The position numbers and the translations under genes were made by a program. 25,894 nt of DNA, taken from positions 1 through 25,894 of IMG/VR virus record IMGVR_UViG_3300008459_000332, one strand, 5' to 3'. Shown here in pieces: positions 1 through 7,986 of this stretch; within the stretch, counting starts at the first letter, position 1; each line of letters begins with the position of its first letter. The DNA comes from a virus. Under the pieces are notes generated by a model. It was not told where the DNA came from, did no database searches, and saw only the letters and a list, made by a program, of their open reading frames with translations.

Positions 1-905
1 TGTGTAGGAGCATTTATCATTTCCTCAACCCATGGAAGAGGATTCTTCTTGACCTTCATAATTCCCTTAAGACCAAGACTAATAAGGCGACGATCAGTAA
101 TATAGCGGATGTAACGTTTAACGTCATCAGCGTTAAGACCATCCATACCACCCATAGAGAATGCCAAATCGATAAACCTATCCTCGAGTAGAACCATCTT
201 TTCAGCAATTGTATACAATTGTCCTTTGAGCTCATCGTTCCAAATCTCCGGATTCTCTTGAATGTATGTTCTGAATAGTTTGATCATTCCTTCACAATGT
301 TGAGTTTCATCAACAATAGACCAAGTAACAATCTGACCCATCCCCTTCATCTTTCCATGACGAGGGAAGTTCAGTAACATAATAAAGGAACTGAATAGTT
401 GCATTCCTTCTGTAAACGCAGAGAACACAGCAATGTGCTTAGCTGTATTCTCTTTTGTAGAGTTTTGCTGAGAGATATCAAGCACATAGTCATGCTTCTC
501 TTTCATCTCTGCATACTCAAGAAACTGGTTATACATCGTCTCAGGCAAGCCTAGAGTCTCAATCAAATGAGAGTAAGCAGCAATGTGCAAAGCTTCGCGA
601 GCAGCAAAGCCAAGTAGCATCATGCGAACTTCAGGCTGAGGAAAATAAGGCAAGTAATTGTTAACGTAACCACCAGCAACGTCAATATCTCCTTGCGTAA
701 AAAAGCGAAAAATATGTGTGAGGAATTGTTTTTCTTCAATGGATAACTTGCCTTTCCAATCTTTAACATCTTCAAGCATTGGCACCTCTGTGTGGAGCCA
801 ATGACTCTGCTCATGCTTCAACCAAGCATCGTATGCCCAAGGATAGTTGAACGGTTTAAACGAGCTACGTTCGTCAGTTAGTCTTGATTTTCTTTTTGCG
901 TTCAT
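1..905 (-). CDS. nrdB: Class I ribonucleotide reductase beta subunit, C-terminus cut by window edge
   Basis: The small subunit generates the radical that lets NrdA reduce ribonucleotides to deoxyribonucleotides. About 301 residues are visible from the ATG at 905; the C-terminal tail lies beyond base 1. The di-iron ligands can be read in order: Asp73, Glu104 and His107 (in REALHIAAY), Glu166 (AFTEGMQ), Glu200 and His203 (DETQH). Tyr111 sits seven residues after Glu104, as the radical tyrosine does in E. coli NrdB, so this looks like a tyrosyl-radical enzyme. The spacing between Glu104 and Glu166 is shorter than in E. coli, which fits the compact viral form. There is no N-terminal ATP-cone. The ATG is one base after the thioredoxin stop codon, and no clear ribosome binding site is visible, so translation is probably coupled to the upstream gene. 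Confidence 0.95.
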   Translation of the reverse strand, partial: MNAKRKSRLTDERSSFKPFNYPWAYDAWLKHEQSHWLHTEVPMLEDVKDWKGKLSIEEKQFLTHIFRFFTQGDIDVAGGYVNNYLPYFPQPEVRMMLLGFAAREALHIAAYSHLIETLGLPETMYNQFLEYAEMKEKHDYVLDISQQNSTKENTAKHIAVFSAFTEGMQLFSSFIMLLNFPRHGKMKGMGQIVTWSIVDETQHCEGMIKLFRTYIQENPEIWNDELKGQLYTIAEKMVLLEDRFIDLAFSMGGMDGLNADDVKRYIRYITDRRLISLGLKGIMKVKKNPLPWVEEMINAPT

Positions 906-906
906 T

Positions 907-1185
907 TTAGTTATTTGACTTGACTATATTATTGTTATCTACGGATTTAGGAAACCAGTCAAGAAGAAGGTCTTTAGCTTTAACTCCAACCATTCTCTTT
1001 ACTTCTTTGTTGTTATCTAATGCAATTAGAGTAGGAACACTTCTTACACCATATTGAATAGCAAGATCTTGTTGTTCATCAATATCAACAACTGTCACAT
1101 CTTTATCTAAACCAAGCTCTTCTAATTGTTGAGCCAATGCTTTACATGGTTGACACCACGTTGCTGTAAATCTTAATATCTTCAT
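907..1185 (-). CDS. Thioredoxin, probable reductant for the phage ribonucleotide reductase
   Basis: A 92-residue thioredoxin-fold protein. The redox motif WCQPCK is at residues 10-15 and the conserved cis-proline is in VRSVPT near residue 52. The active site is thioredoxin-like rather than the CPYC of glutaredoxins. The position directly before nrdB suggests it recycles the reductase, as T4 NrdC does; that role is inference. I chose the ATG at 1185 over a TTG at 1188: the ATG overlaps the stop of the preceding gene as TGATG and has an AAAGGAT ribosome binding site upstream. The C-terminus ends in an Asn-rich tail without recognisable function. Confidence 0.9.
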   Translation of the reverse strand: MKILRFTATWCQPCKALAQQLEELGLDKDVTVVDIDEQQDLAIQYGVRSVPTLIALDNNKEVKRMVGVKAKDLLLDWFPKSVDNNNIVKSNN

Positions 1186-1790
1186 CAAAAATCCTTTAAA
1201 CTAATTTTTCCATAACTTGTGTCACCCTTATAATGCCAGTCAATTACCATATGGATGCGATCTATATCAGAGTTGTTTTCAACAGAATGCGTCACATTAT
1301 TATTAACTTCTATTAATTTACCTGCTTCCATAGGCACTTCAATCCCATTACATAAGAAAATAACGTTGTTATTTGTAACTATAGGTAGGTGAATTCTTCT
1401 CAAAAAATGCAAGTAATATCCTAAATCACAGTGAGGAAGGACCTTTTTTTTAGCTGGTAACTTTAAAAGCATTACTCGTTTTGCTTCTCCATCAGGATAC
1501 ACCTGCTCAATTTTTTGATAGATGTTAATTAAATTTTCTTCAAAAACATCCATTAGAAATTGATTGTTGATATCTTTATTAAAAAAAGTATGGGCTGGAT
1601 CAGCTTTATTGAAAATAACAGCATTATAAGAATCTTGTTGATCAAAAAGCTGGGTACGTTTATGCCAATCGGTTTCTGAACTTAAATTAATTTTATTAAT
1701 TTTTTGCTGTAACAATTCCAAGCAGTCTACGCTACCCATATCTAAAAAACTATTAGGTTTTTTTCCATAATGACCCATCATAGCTTTCAT
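1185..1790 (-). CDS. Aspartyl/asparaginyl beta-hydroxylase-like 2OG-Fe(II) oxygenase
   Basis: A 201-residue protein with the iron-binding triad of the aspartyl/asparaginyl beta-hydroxylase family: His120 and Asp122 (LPHCDLG) and the distal His168 (NVTHSVEN). Arg178 (DRIHMVIDW) lies where the 2-oxoglutarate carboxylate is usually bound. The family hydroxylates protein or small-molecule substrates using oxygen and 2-oxoglutarate; the substrate here is unknown. A strong ribosome binding site (AAGGAGGT) precedes the ATG. The gene lies between nrdA and thioredoxin/nrdB, so it is probably co-transcribed with the nucleotide-reduction genes. Two further 2OG oxygenases from different subfamilies occur at 5.1-6.2 kb. 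Confidence 0.8.
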   Translation of the reverse strand: MKAMMGHYGKKPNSFLDMGSVDCLELLQQKINKINLSSETDWHKRTQLFDQQDSYNAVIFNKADPAHTFFNKDINNQFLMDVFEENLINIYQKIEQVYPDGEAKRVMLLKLPAKKKVLPHCDLGYYLHFLRRIHLPIVTNNNVIFLCNGIEVPMEAGKLIEVNNNVTHSVENNSDIDRIHMVIDWHYKGDTSYGKISLKDF

Positions 1791-1852
1791 CTTTTACCTC
1801 CTTAGTTTTATATAACTGCTTCGCACACAACTATTAAGATTACACACAAATA

Positions 1853-1868
1853 ATGCAATAGTTTGCAT
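1853..1868 (-). terminator. Short hairpin just after nrdA, weak terminator or mRNA 3' structure
   Basis: On the minus strand ATGCAA-ACTA-TTGCAT forms a perfect 6-bp stem with a 4-base loop, beginning directly after the nrdA TAG stop. It is followed by TATTTGTGTG, which is only weakly T-rich, so intrinsic termination would be inefficient. It may instead protect the mRNA end. The 78-base gap otherwise holds only the ribosome binding site of the next gene. Confidence 0.3.
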
Positions 1869-3674
1869 CTAACCCTCACAAGCTAAGCATACATCATCAC
1901 TAGCAAGAGCTTTCATGTCAATCTCTTCAATAACTTTTCGTTCGATCTTTTTAGATACTTTGTCTGCCTTACCAATCTTTTCAGATCTGCAATAATACAA
2001 CGTCTTGAGTCCTTGTTTCCAGGCTTGAAAGTGAACTGCATGGAGGTACTTGAGGTGTGAGTCAGGTCTAAAGAATAGGTTAACTGACTGGGCTTGATCA
2101 ATGTATACTTGTCTGTCGGCAGCGTGCTGGACAAGCCATCGCTGGTCAATTTCCATTGAGGTTTTGAAGACGCTCTTTGTCCACTCATCGAGTAGTTCGA
2201 GATGCTGTACGGAGCCGTCATTGGCAATGATACTGGACCAAATCTCATTATATTTTTCATCGTCATTTGCTGAATCCGATTCGCTCAATTTCAACTTAAT
2301 AATTCTATCCAACCATTTGTTTTTAGTCAGATGAGAGCCTGAAAGAGTGTCTTGACGATAGGCATTAGCACGGTAAGGCTCGATACTAGGACTAGTGTTA
2401 CCCATGATAATTGAACTAGAAGCATTAGGAGCAATAGCCATAAGGTGGCTAAAGCGCTGCCCTGTCCCCACTGCATCAAGTGCTTCTCCGCGAAGTCTTC
2501 CAAGTTCGAGATTAGCATTGTTTAATACTCCTCTAATATGTCCAAAGATTTTATGATTGGTGCTTACTGCGAGCGCCGATTCCCACGGGATACTATTGCG
2601 CTGTAGATAGGCATGCCAACCGAGAGCACCAATACCAATAGACCGTTCACGAATAGCACTAAATCTTGCTCGTGATATGCTGTCAGGAGCATTATCAATG
2701 AAATGCTGAAGGACGTTATCGAGCATCTCAGCAACGTCCCGAAGAAAAAGTCCGTCATTTTTCCAATCATCATAATGCTCCAAATTCAAAGAAGATAAGC
2801 AACATACAGCTGTACGGTCCTTATCAGTTGGTAAAATAATCTCACTGCACAAATTAGATTGTTTGATACTCAATCCTAGTTTCTTTTGAAACTCAGGCAT
2901 AGCACGGTTACTGGTATCAATGAAATGCAAATAAGGTTCACCTGTATGCATTCTCATCTCCATGATCGATTGCCACAAATGCTTTGCAGACACTACCTCA
3001 CGTACCTCACCGTTATGAGGATCTTTCAATTCCCAATCGTCATTAGCTTCAGGGTCAAGCATACACTGTTCGACCAGTTGCATAAACGAGTCTGGTATGT
3101 TGATACCATGATGCAAGTTCTGGGTCCTCATATTGGGATCACCAGTTGGTTTTCTCATCTCTAAAAATATAAGAATATCCGGATGACTAATATCAAGGTA
3201 AGCAGCGTAGGAACCACGACGAGTCCGACCTTGTCTATAAGCGAGAGATGATGCGTCATATGTGCGAAGGTGGGGCATGACTCCAACCGACTTATCATCC
3301 GCTGAGCGAATTCCAATACCAATTCCAACTCCTCCGCCCAGCATGCTGAGCCAATTTACTTCCGATAAAGTATCCACAAGACCGGACGAACTATCGTGTA
3401 GGTAAGGTAGAAAGCATGATATAGGAAGGCCACGAGCACTACGCCCAAAAGAGAGAATAGGTGTACTATAGGAAAGCCAATGTTTACTAGAATACTCATA
3501 CAAACGTTGAGAATGTTCTTGGTCAGTGCCGAACGCTTTTGATACAAACGCAAACCTTTCCTGAGGAGACGTCTCGTCATCCTTCATGTAACTTTCTTTT
3601 AGTCTTAGTTTTCCCAACTCATCAAACAATTCATCACGCGAATAGTCTACCGTTATACCATGTACTGTACTCAT
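1869..3674 (-). CDS. nrdA: Class I ribonucleotide reductase alpha subunit, compact form without ATP-cone
   Basis: The large catalytic subunit (601 residues) reduces ribonucleoside diphosphates together with NrdB. Visible active-site features are Cys87 (PISCFLP), the NLCSE segment with Asn274, thiyl-radical Cys276 and Glu278, the partner Cys291 (CCLSSLN), the tyrosine pair 560-561 of the radical transfer path (TLYYCR), and the C-terminal redox pair Cys596/Cys599 (CLACEG). E. coli and T4 NrdA are about 750-760 residues. This one starts close to the catalytic core and lacks the N-terminal ATP-cone, so the overall on/off control by dATP is probably missing. That would favour continuous dNTP supply during infection (inference). 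The ATG at 3674 has a weak GGA-type ribosome binding site. Confidence 0.96.
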   Translation of the reverse strand: MSTVHGITVDYSRDELFDELGKLRLKESYMKDDETSPQERFAFVSKAFGTDQEHSQRLYEYSSKHWLSYSTPILSFGRSARGLPISCFLPYLHDSSSGLVDTLSEVNWLSMLGGGVGIGIGIRSADDKSVGVMPHLRTYDASSLAYRQGRTRRGSYAAYLDISHPDILIFLEMRKPTGDPNMRTQNLHHGINIPDSFMQLVEQCMLDPEANDDWELKDPHNGEVREVVSAKHLWQSIMEMRMHTGEPYLHFIDTSNRAMPEFQKKLGLSIKQSNLCSEIILPTDKDRTAVCCLSSLNLEHYDDWKNDGLFLRDVAEMLDNVLQHFIDNAPDSISRARFSAIRERSIGIGALGWHAYLQRNSIPWESALAVSTNHKIFGHIRGVLNNANLELGRLRGEALDAVGTGQRFSHLMAIAPNASSSIIMGNTSPSIEPYRANAYRQDTLSGSHLTKNKWLDRIIKLKLSESDSANDDEKYNEIWSSIIANDGSVQHLELLDEWTKSVFKTSMEIDQRWLVQHAADRQVYIDQAQSVNLFFRPDSHLKYLHAVHFQAWKQGLKTLYYCRSEKIGKADKVSKKIERKVIEEIDMKALASDDVCLACEG

Positions 3675-3711
3675 ATTTCCAATCTTCTTATTTTATTAAA
3701 TTAGTGAGCAG

Positions 3712-3969
3712 TTACTTAACTGACTCAAATATTACTTTTTGTGCCTGGTACCATCCGATCCAGGACTCAACTTTCAATGCACACTCATAGTAAGTAGTAT
3801 AGTTGATTGCTACAGTTTTAGCAACATCACTTAACTTAGGGTCTTGCTCCACAAACTTCAACTGAGGACACTTTTCCATTAGCACGGTAGGAGCTTCTGG
3901 AAACTTCATCACAACAGGAATGTTGGTAGCACATCCTGTCAATAGCAATGGTATAACAAGATACTTCAT
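3712..3969 (-). CDS. Outer-membrane spanin lipoprotein (Rz1-like o-spanin)
   Basis: An 85-residue small lipoprotein. The N-terminal MKYLVIPLLLTGC is a short hydrophobic signal ending in an LTGC lipobox, with Cys13 as the lipidated residue. The rest is a soluble periplasmic segment with two more cysteines. It overlaps the preceding membrane/coiled-coil gene by four bases (ATGA). A small lipoprotein next to a membrane-anchored coiled-coil protein is the signature of a two-component spanin, which fuses inner and outer membranes in the last step of Gram-negative lysis. The role is inferred from architecture and arrangement. Unlike nested Rz/Rz1 pairs, the two frames here overlap only at their ends. 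Confidence 0.78.
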   Translation of the reverse strand: MKYLVIPLLLTGCATNIPVVMKFPEAPTVLMEKCPQLKFVEQDPKLSDVAKTVAINYTTYYECALKVESWIGWYQAQKVIFESVK

Positions 3970-4412
3970 TTGCCATCCTTTGCTGCTTTGTTAATAGATT
4001 CAACAAACTCTTTAGGAATTTCACACTGTCCACCAGGAGCGAATTTCACATCATACTTTACAATTTCTCTATCAATGTACTTAATGACTTCATCTCCCTT
4101 TTCTCTAATAGTGTTTTGTTTAACTATAAACTTTTCAACAATCTGCACATTAACTTCTTTGCTCTTCGCTTCAGCAATAGCAATCTTCTCTTCCATCTCT
4201 TTGACTTTAGCAGTCCACACCTGGTTCATATACAAACCACCTTCAAAGAAAACTCCAAATAAAAGTAATACAAAACCTATTATTCTAATAGGAATATAGT
4301 AAGTACTAACGAAGGGAATTACTTTGAGAACCATGCTGGCGAAGATGATCGCCAACGCTAAGAGAGGAATAATATGAACATACCAAGAAGGTAAAAAAGA
4401 GAGGAACCACAT
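3966..4412 (-). CDS. Inner-membrane spanin-like protein (Rz-like i-spanin)
   Basis: A 148-residue protein with two hydrophobic segments (about 11-35 and 41-61), followed by a long charged region rich in Glu/Lys (about 66-115) that should form a coiled coil, and a C-terminal part with one cysteine. A membrane anchor followed by a periplasmic coiled coil is the i-spanin plan, and the immediate downstream neighbour is a lipoprotein. Classical Rz has a single transmembrane helix, so the two N-terminal segments are unusual and leave room for another membrane role. The start is the ATG at 4412, 13 bases after the thyX stop. Confidence 0.68.
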   Translation of the reverse strand: MWFLSFLPSWYVHIIPLLALAIIFASMVLKVIPFVSTYYIPIRIIGFVLLLFGVFFEGGLYMNQVWTAKVKEMEEKIAIAEAKSKEVNVQIVEKFIVKQNTIREKGDEVIKYIDREIVKYDVKFAPGGQCEIPKEFVESINKAAKDGK

Positions 4413-4425
4413 CGTGGATTATTTA

Positions 4426-5100
4426 TTAGTTTTTCTGTACAAAATTGTCAACCATCGGGAATATTTTTGCAATCGCCTTAGCACATTCTATAGCAATTTC
4501 AATATGTTCCAACTGAGTCCCGTTTCCGGATCTGAGCTCTATATAGTGGATCCATGAGCGCAAAGTTCCGTTGACTAAAAGGCGTGAAACAGTCAATCCC
4601 TCCGGCAGTACAGAGCGGGCTTGCTCCTTAGCAATTCCATTGTCAACTGCCCATTTATAAGCTTCTTTCGATGCTAATAAAACGCGTTGTTGAGCCTTGT
4701 TCCACTGCAGTTTTAGCCATTCATCATTAGTTTCTATACTATTTTGGCGATTTTTTGGATCTTGAAGGCGTGCATCCCGTAATACAAAATCTAAGTCTTG
4801 TGTTGGGTCAGCATAACGTTGACTGTACTCTTGGAAACTGAACGAACGATGACGAAGCAACTGACGAGCAATATCGCGAGTAGTCTCTATCTCCATACAA
4901 ACACTAACCATTTCAAAAGGTGACCAGTGTTTGTGCTTAATCAAGTATTGCAATAGCTTATCACTTACTTGGTTGTTTTGTTGATTACTTGGATTGGATA
5001 CACGAGCACAATAAGCAATCAACTCTTGTTGATTAAGAGCAGCATTAAGGATTGGATCTGAGGGGTCTGTCTGACTATACGATACTAGTTTTGCTTTCAT
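4426..5100 (-). CDS. thyX: Flavin-dependent thymidylate synthase
   Basis: ThyX makes dTMP from dUMP with FAD/NADPH and methylene-tetrahydrofolate. The diagnostic motif RHRSFSFQEYSQRY (residues 83-96) matches the ThyX pattern RHRxxSxxExSxR, and the length (224 residues) is typical. The C-terminal helix segment with TLRSWIHYIELR is also characteristic. I chose the ATG at 5100, which overlaps the upstream stop as ATGA, over an in-frame TTG at 5112. Its neighbours in dNTP synthesis are nrdA, nrdB and thioredoxin; together they let the phage make thymidylate without the host ThyA. Confidence 0.95.
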   Translation of the reverse strand: MKAKLVSYSQTDPSDPILNAALNQQELIAYCARVSNPSNQQNNQVSDKLLQYLIKHKHWSPFEMVSVCMEIETTRDIARQLLRHRSFSFQEYSQRYADPTQDLDFVLRDARLQDPKNRQNSIETNDEWLKLQWNKAQQRVLLASKEAYKWAVDNGIAKEQARSVLPEGLTVSRLLVNGTLRSWIHYIELRSGNGTQLEHIEIAIECAKAIAKIFPMVDNFVQKN

Positions 5101-5642
5101 TTTTTTTTCCAAAAAATTCCCATTGTAAATCTAAATTGTGGAGCGCTTGCTGATTGTGATCTTATTGTATGTGGGATTTTACCATCAAATATAATTAATC
5201 GGCCTGGAGTATACGCAAAGGCTTTTTCCACCTCCTTGCATTGTTCATCATAAAAAAGCGTCTCACCGGCCCATTCAGAGCTCCAGTTGAGGTTACCATA
5301 ATATAATAATACCATATCCTCATCATGTGTGTGGTTATAGTATGTGTTGTTTGCAAACGAGAGGTTAACCACTACTTTACTGATACAATATTTTTCAAAA
5401 AGATGGCTAGTGTAAGGATTGGCCTGAATGGTGGGAATAAAATTCAATCTTTCTAAATCTACTTGATTGTATTGTGCGAATAAATTTTTCAAGTGTAAAG
5501 TTTCTATTCCTCCGGTGTCTTCCCAACCAATTTGATATTTTGAATTCCTAAAGGCATCATAGAAAAATAAACGCTGATGTAAAGAGAATACATCATCAAT
5601 TACTTTGATTGTTTTGTTATTAACATTATATTCTTTAATCAT
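5097..5642 (-). CDS. 2OG-Fe(II) oxygenase, prolyl-hydroxylase-like
   Basis: A 181-residue protein with the layout of a small prolyl-4-hydroxylase-like oxygenase: a His/acid cluster HTHDED (residues 104-109), the strand region LLYYGNLNW, then WAGETLFYDE, TPGRLIIFDG and the distal His158 (IPHT), with Arg161 or Arg171 as 2-oxoglutarate binder. GETLF...PGRLIIFDG is typical of this fold. The ATG at 5642 is preferred to a TTG at 5696, because the longer form would run 35 bases into the upstream gene; the ribosome binding site is weak either way. It lies between another oxygenase and thyX. The substrate is unknown. Confidence 0.72.
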   Translation of the reverse strand: MIKEYNVNNKTIKVIDDVFSLHQRLFFYDAFRNSKYQIGWEDTGGIETLHLKNLFAQYNQVDLERLNFIPTIQANPYTSHLFEKYCISKVVVNLSFANNTYYNHTHDEDMVLLYYGNLNWSSEWAGETLFYDEQCKEVEKAFAYTPGRLIIFDGKIPHTIRSQSASAPQFRFTMGIFWKKK

Positions 5643-5661
5643 TATTAATATATTTTTTTTG

Positions 5662-6246
5662 TTATTTAAAAGGGGGTCCAGAAAACCAACCAACAAGAGC
5701 TTCTCTCATCCCATTAATAACAGGCTTCACTTCATGTATTGTAAAGGAAGGAAAAATAGTTATAGATCCTTTATTTTTGTTTGCTGTAATAGAATGTTCA
5801 AGAGAGTGGCAATATATTAAAACGTCTCCCCCTTGATACTCCGTTGGATCACTTAACTGAATAGAAAATGAAAGTTTACGGTGGAGGCCTTTATCAGGCG
5901 CCATATCTATATGCTGACCAAAAGTACCACCTGGACTATGATAAACGGTATACTGCAACGGCTCTGCACTATTCAAATCATAGTGAAAAAAACTTTCATT
6001 TACTGATGTAACACATTTATGAATTTTTGTGAAAAGCCAACTTATTTCAGGATTAATATGCAACCATTTAACTTCACACTCTCTCAATGTAATAGATATA
6101 TCTTGTTCAGATACTAATCTACCAACTTGGCCAAGTGTTTTACCAGGTTCAATTGGAAGAGAGATAGCATGATGTTTTATTTTTTTTATTTCCTCATCAG
6201 AAAAAAAGTCATTAAAGGTATAAAATTGTATGTAATCCTTGACCAT
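5662..6246 (-). CDS. PKHD-type 2OG-Fe(II) hydroxylase
   Basis: A 194-residue protein resembling the PKHD-type hydroxylases (PiuC-like). The Fe ligands are His112 and Asp114 (GQHIDMAP) and the distal His171 (SFTIHEVKPV), with Arg181 (MREALVGWF) for 2-oxoglutarate. The segment RKLSFSIQLSDP followed by YQGGDVLIY is typical of the family. I chose the ATG at 6246 because an AAGGG ribosome binding site lies about seven bases upstream; an earlier ATG at 6267 would overlap the upstream gene. The protein is probably a soluble oxygenase with unknown substrate. Confidence 0.8.
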   Translation of the reverse strand: MVKDYIQFYTFNDFFSDEEIKKIKHHAISLPIEPGKTLGQVGRLVSEQDISITLRECEVKWLHINPEISWLFTKIHKCVTSVNESFFHYDLNSAEPLQYTVYHSPGGTFGQHIDMAPDKGLHRKLSFSIQLSDPTEYQGGDVLIYCHSLEHSITANKNKGSITIFPSFTIHEVKPVINGMREALVGWFSGPPFK

Positions 6247-6259
6247 TATTGAACCCTTT

Positions 6260-6454
6260 TCAATCATTAGTTCCCATCACCCAATCTTCACATGCATCCC
6301 CAGCATCACTCTCGCTTGTAAAGATTGTTTGACCTCTTTCAGCCTTACCACCATCTTGTTCAAGTTGGATTTCGTATCCTTTAGGAGTTAGCAGCACCTT
6401 TGCTTCTCTACCATTATTGTCTCCGAAGTATTCTTTTATTAACATCGTCTTCAT
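6260..6454 (-). CDS. Small conserved-looking protein of unknown function
   Basis: A 64-residue acidic protein without membrane segment or known motif. It looks like a compact mixed alpha/beta domain (AKVLLTPKGYEIQL, then an acidic C-terminus EDWVMG). The ATG at 6454 overlaps the primase stop as ATGA and has GGAAG upstream; a TTG at 6466 is less likely. It is co-transcribed with the primase, but no function can be read from the sequence. Confidence 0.65.
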   Translation of the reverse strand: MKTMLIKEYFGDNNGREAKVLLTPKGYEIQLEQDGGKAERGQTIFTSESDAGDACEDWVMGTND

Positions 6455-7467
6455 ATCTTCTTCCAATCGTTGAATTTTACGTGGGCAGTCAGCCCCTTGA
6501 AAGTATTATTGTCTATAATTAATTTTAGATCAACTGGTTTAATCCCAGCTAAGATCATATCATTAATGTCTTTTTGCTGGATATGATCGGGCCATATTGT
6601 AACATTGTATCCATTCTGGATATATTTCTCAATTGTATTAACAATCTCTTTGTTCCTCGGCTCATTATCAAACACCATAACAGCTTTAGATTTATGCGGC
6701 TCCAAAAGCCTATCCAAACTAGAGCCAGCCATTGCAATCGAGTTCTTAATGAACATCGAATCAATAGGACCTTCAAACACATAGAACGTTTCGTTAAGGT
6801 TAACACTCTCAAGTCCGTAGACCTTTGGCTTTGTCTCATCCAACATGATAGTTATGTAACGGATACCGTCTTTACTGAAGTTCCTACCCTGAAATCCAAT
6901 CAGTTGTTGATTCTGATCAACAAACGGGATAATTAATCTTGGTTCATCAATATCGGTATTAAACTTATCAGGAATTAGTGAATTAACAAACTGTTTGAAC
7001 TTTGGTGCATAGAACAGCTTGAAATGCATCGTAGAAGGGATTTGACGGCTCATCACGTATCTCTTAACAGGATGAGCAGGATCGAGCTGAGAAACCTTTT
7101 TTAACGTGTTTAAAGCGGTGTATTTGATGAACTTGGGTTGGATGAACTTCCCAATATCCTTTTCAACAGGCTTTGCGGTTGCTACCAGGCCTGTTTTCTC
7201 CATAAACTTCTCTTTGGAGAACTCATCAGCCATGATAGGATCGAGGCTATTGAGGAATTGCTTGAAGTTAAGCGAGGCGGAACAATTATGGCACCGATAG
7301 AAGTACTCACCATTCTGTGCGAACAGGTACCCTCGTGCTTTTAGTTTGTTCTTTTGAGAATCACCACAGATGTGGCATCTGAAGTTCCATAGATCATTCC
7401 CCTTCTTTGTAAATCGGGGAAGTCTATTGGATAGTAAGTTAACGTATTTTTGTTCTAACCAGCTCAT
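6451..7467 (-). CDS. DNA primase, T4 gp61-like
   Basis: A 338-residue primase that would lay RNA primers for lagging-strand synthesis with the gp41-type helicase. The N-terminus has a zinc-binding site of two CxxC pairs (Cys31/Cys34 in CHICGDS, Cys59/Cys62 in CHNC). The catalytic TOPRIM part follows, with Glu232 in FEGPIDSMF and Asp267 in MVFDNEPRN. Size and zinc-finger-plus-TOPRIM layout match T4 gp61. It is preceded by a sigma70-type promoter in the 56-base gap, which fits early or middle expression. The helicase gene lies about 18 kb upstream in the same direction. Confidence 0.9.
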   Translation of the reverse strand: MSWLEQKYVNLLSNRLPRFTKKGNDLWNFRCHICGDSQKNKLKARGYLFAQNGEYFYRCHNCSASLNFKQFLNSLDPIMADEFSKEKFMEKTGLVATAKPVEKDIGKFIQPKFIKYTALNTLKKVSQLDPAHPVKRYVMSRQIPSTMHFKLFYAPKFKQFVNSLIPDKFNTDIDEPRLIIPFVDQNQQLIGFQGRNFSKDGIRYITIMLDETKPKVYGLESVNLNETFYVFEGPIDSMFIKNSIAMAGSSLDRLLEPHKSKAVMVFDNEPRNKEIVNTIEKYIQNGYNVTIWPDHIQQKDINDMILAGIKPVDLKLIIDNNTFKGLTAHVKFNDWKKI

Positions 7468-7495
7468 TATAAAGTTCTTTCAGGGCGCAGAGCTG

Positions 7496-7523
7496 ATTAT
7501 ACAGTTTTACATTTTTGGTTCAA
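7496..7523 (-). promoter_or_regulatory. Sigma70-type promoter in front of the primase
   Basis: On the minus strand TTGAAC (7518-7523) and TATAAT (7496-7501) are separated by 16 bases. Transcription would start near 7489, giving a leader of about 22 bases before the primase ATG. The element fills an otherwise empty intergenic gap between the lysis cassette and the replication genes, where a switch from late to early/middle control would be expected. Confidence 0.55.
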
Positions 7524-7751
7524 CTACTTTATAAAATGAGCAGCCATGAAGCCTAGTACAGCAGCGCCACCAATGATCATCCAACGCCATTTTTCAAGGA
7601 CTGTGAGGCGATCGTCAATATCATTGATCTTCTCCATCATCTGTCTATGCTGTTCTTTAGAATCATGTCTGAATTCTTTCAGCTCGGATCCCAGATTTGT
7701 AAGTTGATTTTCCAAAACAGCAATCCTCGATGTTGTGTCAAACAGTTCCAT
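7524..7751 (-). CDS. XhlA-like coiled-coil membrane protein
   Basis: A 75-residue protein with an N-terminal heptad-like coiled coil (about 5-55) and one C-terminal transmembrane segment (about 57-73, from WRWMIIGGAAVLGFMAA), ending in a short basic tail. This is the layout of the XhlA-type haemolysin/holin-associated family. Its place in a row with holin-like, lipase, nuclease and endolysin genes supports a lysis role, but a tail-anchored scaffold of another kind cannot be excluded. The stop codon abuts the primase promoter. Confidence 0.6.
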   Translation of the reverse strand: MELFDTTSRIAVLENQLTNLGSELKEFRHDSKEQHRQMMEKINDIDDRLTVLEKWRWMIIGGAAVLGFMAAHFIK

Positions 7752-7753
7752 GA

Positions 7754-7978
7754 TTATTTCTTATCAGGGACTTTTGTCCCCTCAAGCTTCTTGTGAACTT
7801 TAATCATTTTGCATTCTTGAGCTGGTTTACCAGTCTTCTTATCCATTACTGGCTTACCAGCTTTGTCTACCTTATCATGGCAAACCTCTTTCATCTCACC
7901 ACCAGCCTGTGCTGTTGGCATAAAAGTAAAAAAAAGTGCTAAAGCTATAGCGGCAGTTGTGTTAATGATTTTGTTCAT
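7754..7978 (-). CDS. Small secreted protein, function unknown
   Basis: A 74-residue protein with a clear signal peptide: basic start MNK, hydrophobic core IALALFFTFMP and an AQA cleavage site near residue 25. The mature part is about 49 residues, very rich in lysine, and has two cysteines that could form a disulfide in the periplasm. The ATG has an AAGGT ribosome binding site. It lies between the holin-like gene and the XhlA-like gene, which hints at a lysis or periplasmic role, but I do not recognise a family. Confidence 0.65.
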   Translation of the reverse strand: MNKIINTTAAIALALFFTFMPTAQAGGEMKEVCHDKVDKAGKPVMDKKTGKPAQECKMIKVHKKLEGTKVPDKK

Positions 7979-7986
7979 GAGTTACC

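Noticed and set aside
620-814. A 64-codon minus-strand ORF inside the nrdB region.
   Set aside because: It is out of frame with nrdB, whose metal ligands are read continuously from 905 to the window edge.
2101-3164. Several plus-strand and off-frame ORFs within nrdA.
   Set aside because: nrdA has all catalytic motifs in one uninterrupted frame; the others lack start signals and protein-like features.
4420-4427. AATAAATA on the minus strand as a late promoter for the i-spanin gene.
   Set aside because: It is only about 8 bases from the ATG and overlaps the thyX stop codons; a transcript from it would have no leader.
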